Assembly: GCA_051889215.1 (NCBI GenBank)
Contig: JBJFDC010000045.1
Location: 1-30,254 of the forward strand
Length of the DNA: 30,254 bases
From: UMGS1470 sp051889215
Lineage (GTDB): Bacteria; Bacillota; Clostridia; Christensenellales; UBA1242
Reading direction: 5' to 3'
Of this stretch, positions 1-5,908 are shown one piece after another. The notes under the pieces were generated by a model, which saw only the letters and a program-made list of their open reading frames with translations, ran no database searches and was not told the DNA's origin. How positions within the stretch are numbered: the stretch's first letter is position 1; every line of letters starts with the position of its first letter. The position numbers were made by a program, and so were the translations under genes.

Positions 1-1
1 C

Positions 2-349
2 CTCAAAGACAGGGGTTTCACAAAATATGAAATCGAAGAAAAGATTAATGACGCACTAATTTCTTTTGACCTTGCAAAATATAAAGATGAGAAAGTCAAA
101 AAACTCACTCTGTTTGAAAAATATTTGATTGCGCTCATTCGGCTTTCTTTCAGAAAACTTGATGTCATTCTCATCAACAATGTTTTTGACCAAGTCAAAA
201 GCGACGAAAAAGAAAAACTCATCAACTTGATTGATGATATGTTTGTTAAAACTGGAGTCACTTGCTTGATTGCAACAACGAGCGAAGAGATTGCGAACAG
301 ACTTTGTTCAAGAATTATAAAGTTTAATAATGGGCAGGTTGAGGGCTGA
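2..349 (+). CDS. Degenerate ABC-type ATPase-like protein, C-terminal part (5' end outside window)
   Basis: The reading frame is open from base 2, so the start lies upstream of the window. The visible 115 residues follow the layout of the C-terminal half of an ABC ATPase: a helical stretch, a signature-like region (LTLFEKYLIALIRLSF), a Walker B-like strand (LDVILINNVFD), a switch-like strand (TCLIATTSEE) and a closing strand ending in NNGQ. The key residues are not canonical. LSGGQ is replaced by LTLFE, the Walker B Asp-Glu by Asn-Asn, and the switch His by Thr/Ser. I infer an ATPase relative that has probably lost hydrolysis; the P-loop half cannot be seen. Its stop overlaps the start of the PucR-like gene (ATGA), which suggests one operon and a shared regulatory job. 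Confidence 0.6.
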   Translation, partial: LKDRGFTKYEIEEKINDALISFDLAKYKDEKVKKLTLFEKYLIALIRLSFRKLDVILINNVFDQVKSDEKEKLINLIDDMFVKTGVTCLIATTSEEIANRLCSRIIKFNNGQVEG

Positions 350-717
350 TGAACAAAACAACGAATGACGAAATTGAACTTGGAAGTTTGTGCGACGATG
401 TCAAGGCATTATTTTCTACTGAAAATATTGTTGACTTTGCTCTCGAAAGCCAAAAGATGCAATTTTTGACGATTTTTTCAAATGAAAACATACAAAATAT
501 TTTGAAAGATGATGAAATCATGTCCACAATAAAAATTTTCTTTGATAACAACCTCAACATTTCGCAAGCGTCAAAAAATGGATTTATGCACAGAAACACT
601 TTGATCTATCGACTTGATAAGGTCAAAAAACACACTGGACTCAACCTCAAAAATTTTGATAACGCGATTATATTTGCAAATCTCGTTGCAGTTTACAAAA
701 AGATGTTTAATCATTAA
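349..717 (+). CDS. Short PucR/CdaR-type helix-turn-helix protein
   Basis: A 122-residue protein whose last 60 residues match the C-terminal helix-turn-helix of PucR/CdaR-type regulators. NISQASKNGFMHRNTLIYRL at about 70-89 carries the HRNTL.YRL core, followed by KVKKHTGLNL. Family members are usually 300-500 residues with sensory domains ahead of this module. Here only about 60 residues precede it, so this is a minimal or trimmed version. The ATG overlaps the stop of the ABC-like gene by one base, so translation is probably coupled. The 3' end overlaps the convergent Gly/Pro-rich gene by 11 bases. DNA binding is a fair inference; the target is unknown. Confidence 0.75.
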   Translation: MNKTTNDEIELGSLCDDVKALFSTENIVDFALESQKMQFLTIFSNENIQNILKDDEIMSTIKIFFDNNLNISQASKNGFMHRNTLIYRLDKVKKHTGLNLKNFDNAIIFANLVAVYKKMFNH

Positions 718-1165
718 GATCGGATATTTTCTTAAAATTCTCAATTTCATTTTGAGAATTTTTATTTAGGTCGACGGAATTTTTTTCGTCTTTTTTGTTG
801 CCCAGAATCGAAGAGACAAGCGAGAGTGGATTCGAAGATTGAGAATCCGACTTGTTTCCTCCGAGAAGATTTGCAATGTTCAGTCCGCCGCCTCCATTCA
901 TGCTTGCAAGAAGTGGAAGAATGCTTTGGATATCAAGTCCTCCTCCGCTTGTGTTTTGTGTTTGCCCTTGAAATGTTGGCTCGGGTGCAATGGGAGGCGC
1001 TTGTTGAAAAGCGGGAGGAGAGTTTGTTTGTTTTGAAGGCGCAAATGCCTCTTTTGGATAATAGTTTTCAGAAAGATTATAGTTTTGTGGTGCTGGCGGT
1101 GGAGTGTGCTCTTGCGATTGAGATTTTGGTTGCATAAAACCTTTTAATAATTTTGATAAATTCAT
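707..1165 (-). CDS. Gly/Pro/Asn-rich low-complexity protein of unknown function
   Basis: A 152-residue protein I do not recognise. A longer upstream frame exists, but I start at the ATG of MNLSKLLKGF because AGGAA lies just before it (GTGAAAGGAAATGTT) and the longer version would run through the divergent gene. Residues 1-12 could form a short amphipathic helix. A Pro/Gln/Ser-rich linker follows, then a Gly-rich centre (GGGLDIQSILPLLASMNGGG and NIANLLGGN) and a charged Lys/Asp/Asn tail. No signal peptide or membrane helix is visible. The alternating Gly-rich and Leu-rich blocks suggest self-association, which is inference only. It is divergent from the S8 protease operon and may share control with it. 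Confidence 0.6.
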   Translation of the reverse strand: MNLSKLLKGFMQPKSQSQEHTPPPAPQNYNLSENYYPKEAFAPSKQTNSPPAFQQAPPIAPEPTFQGQTQNTSGGGLDIQSILPLLASMNGGGGLNIANLLGGNKSDSQSSNPLSLVSSILGNKKDEKNSVDLNKNSQNEIENFKKISDLND

Positions 1166-1185
1166 AACATTTCCTTTCACTAATA

Positions 1186-1219
1186 AATATATGCTCGCAT
1201 ATATTAAACTAGTTAGTTT
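1186..1219. promoter_or_regulatory. Palindromic divergent promoter/operator region
   Basis: Between the two divergent genes lies a perfect inverted repeat, AATATATGC-TC-GCATATATT (1186-1205), directly followed by a second one, AAACTA-GT-TAGTTT (1206-1219). Each arm of the first repeat contains TATATT reading outward (1200-1205 on plus, 1191-1186 on minus), well placed to be the -10 box of each gene. No strong -35 is visible, as expected if a regulator binds here. Dyads of this size are typical operators for dimeric repressors; which regulator binds is unknown. Confidence 0.5.
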
Positions 1220-1230
1220 TGAGGGTAAAT

Positions 1231-1521
1231 ATGTCAAAAAATTTAAAAGATTTTGCGCAAATGCAGTTTGATGAAACACCAAAAGAAAAGCGTGACGCAA
1301 TTCAAAATGAGTTGCCGAAAGATTTTCAAAATTTTTATGATTCACACAAAAATATGTCACAAACAGAACTTCAAAGTGAACTCATAAAAGAAGTTGCAAA
1401 ACAAAAAATGGCTGGCACATTTGATTTTGAAAAACTATCATGCACTTTTAATATGATGAGTCCATATATGAGTGAGGAGCAAAAGCGCCAAATTTATTCC
1501 ATCTTGCAGGAACTCAAATGA
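1231..1521 (+). CDS. 96-residue charged helical protein, first gene of the S8 protease operon
   Basis: The start is the ATG at 1231, preceded by GAGGGT at a good distance. An in-frame TTG 12 bases upstream would bury that site and is unlikely. The protein is rich in Lys, Glu, Gln and Met with no signal peptide or membrane segment, and looks mostly helical, with a C-terminal helix hairpin around FEKLSCTFNMMSPYMSEEQK. I recognise no family. Its stop overlaps the start of the S8 protease (ATGA, 1518-1521), so the two are translated together. A partner role such as chaperone, inhibitor or substrate of the protease is plausible but is inference from position alone. Confidence 0.7.
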   Translation: MSKNLKDFAQMQFDETPKEKRDAIQNELPKDFQNFYDSHKNMSQTELQSELIKEVAKQKMAGTFDFEKLSCTFNMMSPYMSEEQKRQIYSILQELK

Positions 1522-2687
1522 AGCAAAAAATTGATCCAAGTCTATATGAAAGTGTGTTCACTCTTTCAAGCAAAGAAAATGTTGATTGTTTGATATATTC
1601 CAACAATCCTCGCCGTCTTAAAAACTATTTTATAAAAAACAAAAAAATGCTCGGGATTGATAGCATAAGCATTTTTCCTTTTATCGGTGCGATTGGCATT
1701 AATGTTGCACCGAGTTCATTGCCAAAAATATCCTCGCTCAAAATCGTCGACTATGTTTCACGCGCCGCAAGTGTTCAAGCAATGATTGATGTGTCGAGAA
1801 AGATTATGCGGGTTGACGAAATTCATAATGCGGGTTGGCGTGGAGAAGGTGTGACAATTTGCTATATTGACACAGGTCTATCACCTCATATGGATTTTGT
1901 GTTTGGCAAGAACAGAGTCTTGCATTTTGAGAGCTTTGTGGACGACAATCAAATCATGCACGATGACAATGGACATGGAACTTTTGTGTGTGGGATTGGA
2001 AGCGGAAATGGACTGGCAAGTGGAGGAAGATATGCGGGGATTGCGCCTGCTTCGAATATTGTTGCTCTCAAAGCGCTGGCACGTGATGGCGAGAGTGGGG
2101 CGATGACAATTTTGTCGGCAATGCAATGGGTCTATGACCACCACAAGGACTACAACATCAAAGTCGTGTGCATGAGTTTTGGGAGTGAACCAATGATGAT
2201 TAACGACCCAATCGCAAAAGGTGCTGAAATGCTTGTTGCAAAAGGAATTGTGGTTGTTGCCGCAGCGGGAAACTCGGGACCGGAATATCAAACAATAAAA
2301 TCGCCCGGAATCAGCACAAAAATCATCACTGTGGGCGGTCTTGACGATGGACGCACTCTTGATGGACGCTACAATAAAAAAGATTTTAAAATTGCCAGAT
2401 TTTCTTCTCGAGGACCTGCATTTTCAAAACTAAAACCCGATGTCATTGCCCCATCTATTGAAATAACTTCTTGCACACGGGACAAAAAGATGTATGGAAA
2501 AATGAGTGGAACAAGTGTTGCCACACCAATGATTGCTGGACTTTGCGCTCTGATTTTGCAGAAATATCCGCATGCCACTCCATTTCAAGTCAAACAAAAA
2601 CTTTTGGCGAGTTGCTTTCCAATATCATACAATCGGAATGAAGAGGGATATGGACTTGTTGATGCATTAAAATTTGTCATGTTTTGA
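1518..2687 (+). CDS. Subtilisin-like S8 serine peptidase
   Basis: A 389-residue protease with the full S8 set: Asp118 in CYIDTGLSPH, His153 in DDNGHGTFVCG, oxyanion Asn252 in VAAAGNSGP and nucleophile Ser333 in MSGTSVATP. Residues 1-90 resemble an inhibitor_I9-type prodomain (short strands, then a segment leading into VQAMIDVSRK). No signal peptide or sorting signal is visible, so it may be cytoplasmic like AprX/ISP-type enzymes, or exported by an unrecognised route. It follows the 96-residue gene with a 4-base overlap. Its 3' end overlaps the convergent murG by 11 bases with no terminator hairpin between them. Substrate unknown. Confidence 0.9.
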   Translation: MKQKIDPSLYESVFTLSSKENVDCLIYSNNPRRLKNYFIKNKKMLGIDSISIFPFIGAIGINVAPSSLPKISSLKIVDYVSRAASVQAMIDVSRKIMRVDEIHNAGWRGEGVTICYIDTGLSPHMDFVFGKNRVLHFESFVDDNQIMHDDNGHGTFVCGIGSGNGLASGGRYAGIAPASNIVALKALARDGESGAMTILSAMQWVYDHHKDYNIKVVCMSFGSEPMMINDPIAKGAEMLVAKGIVVVAAAGNSGPEYQTIKSPGISTKIITVGGLDDGRTLDGRYNKKDFKIARFSSRGPAFSKLKPDVIAPSIEITSCTRDKKMYGKMSGTSVATPMIAGLCALILQKYPHATPFQVKQKLLASCFPISYNRNEEGYGLVDALKFVMF

Positions 2688-3744
2688 CGTTTTGCAAAAT
2701 TATGTCAACAATTTTTTGGTTTGCTGATATTTTATTAAACTTGGACATATTCTTTTTGAGTGTGTCTTTTTTGTTGTATGTCAGGTCAATCATATCAAGG
2801 AATTTTTGATTTGTTGCTTGCTCTTGTTCCAAAAGGACGAAATATCCTTTTTCAACAAAATATTTGGCATTGTCAATCTGGTCTCCGCGCGATTCAAGTT
2901 TGGGAAGAGGAATAAGAAGCGCGGGCAGGCGAGTGGCGATGAGCTCAAAAAGCGTGTTCGCTCCGCTTCGACAAACAGCAATATCGCTCATTGCAAAAAA
3001 ATCTTGAATGTTTGAAACAAATTCAAACTGTTTGTAGTTTTGTATATTTATGCTTTTGTTTATGTTTCCTTTTCCGACGATATGTGCGACATTATATTTT
3101 TTTGTTAGTGCATCAATATTGTTCCAAACAAGTTTGTTGATTGCCATTGCACCGATTGAACCGCCAAAAACCAACAACATTTTCCGCGAGTCGAACCCGA
3201 GTTTGGTTCTTGTGGCGAACTTTTCTCCGTGCATTATTTCTGGACGAACGGGTGAGCCCGTGCAGACCATTCTTCTCTTTTTTGCAGTCGTCTCAAAACT
3301 TGTGCACATCACTGTTGCATAGTGATATATGATTTTGTTTGCAAGCCCCATGGAAATATCCGATTCATGGCTAATTACAGGAATTTTCAACTTTTTTCCT
3401 GAAATTGCAACCGGAATCGCAACATAACCGCCTTTTGAGAAAATTACACTAGGATTAATTCTTTTTAATATTTTTTTTGTTTGTGCAATCGCTTTCAAAA
3501 GTTTGAAAGGCAGTGCAAAAATTTCAAGCGAAAATGTTCGTCTGAACTTGACTGCAGGAATTTCAACAAACTCAATTTCAGGATATTTTTTTAGAATGTC
3601 TTTTTCAATTCCGCTCTTTGTTCCCAAATAATATATCTTGTCAAAATGCTTTTTTAGTTCTGGGACAAGCGCGAGGTTTGGCATGACGTGCCCTGCGGTT
3701 CCTCCACCAGTGAGGACGATTGATTTTTCTTTTTTGTTTTCCAT
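2677..3744 (-). CDS. murG: MurG: UDP-GlcNAc:lipid I N-acetylglucosaminyltransferase
   Basis: MurG transfers GlcNAc from UDP-GlcNAc to lipid I at the inner face of the membrane, making lipid II for peptidoglycan. The 355-residue length is typical. Family motifs are present: GGGTAGHVMPNLAL at 13-26, HESDISMGLAN in the N domain, FGGSIGAMAIN at the start of the C domain, and the nucleotide-sugar site CRSGANTLFELIATRLPALL followed by IPLPKLESRGDQIDNA. The ATG at 3744 puts the glycine loop at the usual distance from the N terminus, but I see no Shine-Dalgarno sequence before it (CATACAATAACAAT). It stands alone here, away from a division/cell-wall cluster. Confidence 0.95.
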   Translation of the reverse strand: MENKKEKSIVLTGGGTAGHVMPNLALVPELKKHFDKIYYLGTKSGIEKDILKKYPEIEFVEIPAVKFRRTFSLEIFALPFKLLKAIAQTKKILKRINPSVIFSKGGYVAIPVAISGKKLKIPVISHESDISMGLANKIIYHYATVMCTSFETTAKKRRMVCTGSPVRPEIMHGEKFATRTKLGFDSRKMLLVFGGSIGAMAINKLVWNNIDALTKKYNVAHIVGKGNINKSINIQNYKQFEFVSNIQDFFAMSDIAVCRSGANTLFELIATRLPALLIPLPKLESRGDQIDNAKYFVEKGYFVLLEQEQATNQKFLDMIDLTYNKKDTLKKNMSKFNKISANQKIVDIILQNVKT

Positions 3745-3901
3745 ATTGTTATTGTATGCATATCTTAATTATTTTATTTTCGTGAATAAATATGCAATAA
3801 CATAAATTTTTATACAACACAAAAAATTTTAGATGGTTTGAAGTGTTTTTATTCTTTTAATTTGTTTGACGATTTTTTCTTTTAAAAAGTTTGACAAAAT
3901 C

Positions 3902-3931
3902 TTGTTTTAATTTGATTTGTTATGATATAAT
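3902..3931 (+). promoter_or_regulatory. Promoter for parE-parC
   Basis: TTGTTT (3902-3907), 18 bases, then TATAAT (3926-3931). An overlapping extended -10, TG-T-TATGAT (3918-3926), is also possible. A perfect TTGACA at 3891 is too far upstream for either box. The 217-base region 3745-3961 separates divergent murG and parE and otherwise holds only AT-rich sequence with a GTTTGAC repeat at 3864 and 3889. Confidence 0.55.
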
Positions 3932-3961
3932 AAAAACAATTGATTATAATTTGGAGAACGT

Positions 3962-5908
3962 ATGGCTGAAAATTACAAATCAAAAGACATCGTTGTTCTT
4001 GAAGGACTTGAAGCAGTTAGACTTCGTCCGGGAATGTATATTGGAACGACGAGTGTGAAAGGACTTCATCATCTCTTGTGGGAAATTGTCGACAACTCAA
4101 TGGATGAGGTCGCGAATGGATACGGCAAAAGGATTTCAATAACGCTCCATGCTGATGGTTCTGTGACTGTTGAAGATGATGGTCGTGGAATTCCAGTTGA
4201 TATTCACCCAACACTAAAAAAGTCTGGTGTTGAGGTTGTTTTTACGCAACTCCATGCTGGCGGAAAGTTCAATAATGAAAATTATAGTTATTCTGGTGGA
4301 CTGCATGGCGTTGGTGCATCGGTGACAAACGCGCTTTCGAGTTGGCTTAAAGTCACGGTCAACAAAGACAAGAAAAAGTATTACATGGAATTTTCAAGTT
4401 TCAAAGATGAAAACGGAAAATGGCATAGTGGAATTCCGGTATGTCCTTTGAAAGAAATTGGTGTGTCAACTCACTCTGGGACAAAAGTGACATTCATGCC
4501 AGATAGTTCAGTTTTTGAAACCGTTGTGTTTGATTATGCAACAATTGCAAAGAGACTTAGAGAACTGGCATATCTGAACAAAGGTGTCATGATTTCGCTC
4601 ACTGATGAACGCCAAAACAAAGCTGAAGATTTTCATTTTGAGGGTGGTGTCAAAGATTTTGCGCTCTATATGATTCAAGGCAAAACTCCACTTTTTAAAG
4701 AGCCAATCCTCATGGAAAGTGAGAGCAAAGTTATCAAACTTGAAGCGGCGGTCATCTACACTGATTCATACACCGAAAACTCTTTTTCATATGTAAACAA
4801 CATTCCGACAACAGAAGGCGGAATGCATGAAACAGGATTTAAGACTGCTTTCACAAAAACTTTGAACGATGTTGCAAGGAAAAATGGATTTCTCAAAGAC
4901 AAAGAGCAAAATCTTTTGGGCGAAGATTTTCGTGAGGGCATCACGGTTATGCTTTCAATCAAGATGAGAAATGTTCAGTTTGAGGGACAAACAAAAACAA
5001 AACTCGGCAATCCCGAAGCAAAGACAGAAGTTGATGCTTTGGTTTCAAGTGAACTCCAGAAGTTTTTTGACAAAAAAGAGAATTTGAAAATTGCTGAAAT
5101 CATCATAAACAAAGCAAAGGGTGCGGCAAAAACAAGAGAAGCAGCAAGAAAAGCAAAAGAAATAACTCGTCAAAAGAATAGCATCGACAACTATAACTTG
5201 GTTGGAAAACTCGCCGCATGCTCAACAAGGAAAAACGACACAACAGAACTTTTTATTGTTGAGGGTGATTCGGCTGGCGGAAGTGCAAAGCAAGCCCGAG
5301 ACAGGTCATTTCAAGCCATTTTGCCACTTCGAGGCAAACCTCTTAATGCAGAAAAGAAAAGACTTGACCAAGTTCTTGCAAACGAAGAGGTGCGAACAAT
5401 AATAAGCGCATTGGAGACTGGAATTGGTGAGGATTTTGACATCTCAAGTCTTCGTTATAACAAGGTTATCATTCTTTCCGATGCTGACCAAGACGGATTC
5501 CACATTCGTGCAATTCTTCTCACATTCTTCTTCCGCTATATGAAGAGTTTGGTGACTGATGGACATGTTTATATTGGATTGCCACCACTTTATCGCGTTT
5601 ATAAAAAAGATTATTCCGAATATGTCTATTCTGACGCTGAACTTCCTGATGCAATAAAAAGAGCAGGGAAAGGATATCAAATCCAGCGTTTCAAAGGTCT
5701 CGGAGAAATGAATCCTGAACAACTTTGGGACACAACCATGGACCCAAGCAAGCGTTCTCTTTTGCGTGTGACCATTGACGATGTCGCAGAAGCGGAAAGA
5801 ATGGTGACGACGCTTATGGGTGATGATATTGATGCAAGAAAAGAATATTTGAATGAACATTGCAATTTCAATCGTGAAGACACATTTATAAAGGAAGTCG
5901 ATAGATAA
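3962..5908 (+). CDS. parE: Topoisomerase IV subunit B (ParE); GyrB-family ATPase
   Basis: The ATPase subunit of a type IIA topoisomerase, which with ParC decatenates or relaxes DNA using ATP. The 648 residues cover the GHKL domain (Glu41 and Asn45 in WEIVDNS, DDGRGIP at 72-78, GGLHGVGAS at 112-120), the QTKTKLGN loop at 343-350, and the Toprim domain (EGDSAGGSA at 434-442, DADQDG at 507-512). The C-terminal stretch RVTIDDVAEAERMVTTLMGD is much closer to Bacillus ParE than to GyrB, as are YVYSDAEL and GLPPLYRVYK, so I call ParE; automated annotation may say GyrB. GGAG precedes the ATG. The parC frame begins on the base after its stop. Confidence 0.88.
   Translation: MAENYKSKDIVVLEGLEAVRLRPGMYIGTTSVKGLHHLLWEIVDNSMDEVANGYGKRISITLHADGSVTVEDDGRGIPVDIHPTLKKSGVEVVFTQLHAGGKFNNENYSYSGGLHGVGASVTNALSSWLKVTVNKDKKKYYMEFSSFKDENGKWHSGIPVCPLKEIGVSTHSGTKVTFMPDSSVFETVVFDYATIAKRLRELAYLNKGVMISLTDERQNKAEDFHFEGGVKDFALYMIQGKTPLFKEPILMESESKVIKLEAAVIYTDSYTENSFSYVNNIPTTEGGMHETGFKTAFTKTLNDVARKNGFLKDKEQNLLGEDFREGITVMLSIKMRNVQFEGQTKTKLGNPEAKTEVDALVSSELQKFFDKKENLKIAEIIINKAKGAAKTREAARKAKEITRQKNSIDNYNLVGKLAACSTRKNDTTELFIVEGDSAGGSAKQARDRSFQAILPLRGKPLNAEKKRLDQVLANEEVRTIISALETGIGEDFDISSLRYNKVIILSDADQDGFHIRAILLTFFFRYMKSLVTDGHVYIGLPPLYRVYKKDYSEYVYSDAELPDAIKRAGKGYQIQRFKGLGEMNPEQLWDTTMDPSKRSLLRVTIDDVAEAERMVTTLMGDDIDARKEYLNEHCNFNREDTFIKEVDR

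Noticed and set aside
3891..3896. Perfect TTGACA upstream of parE
   Set aside because: It is 24 or more bases from any good -10 box, too far for a sigma-A promoter; TTGTTT at 3902 fits better.
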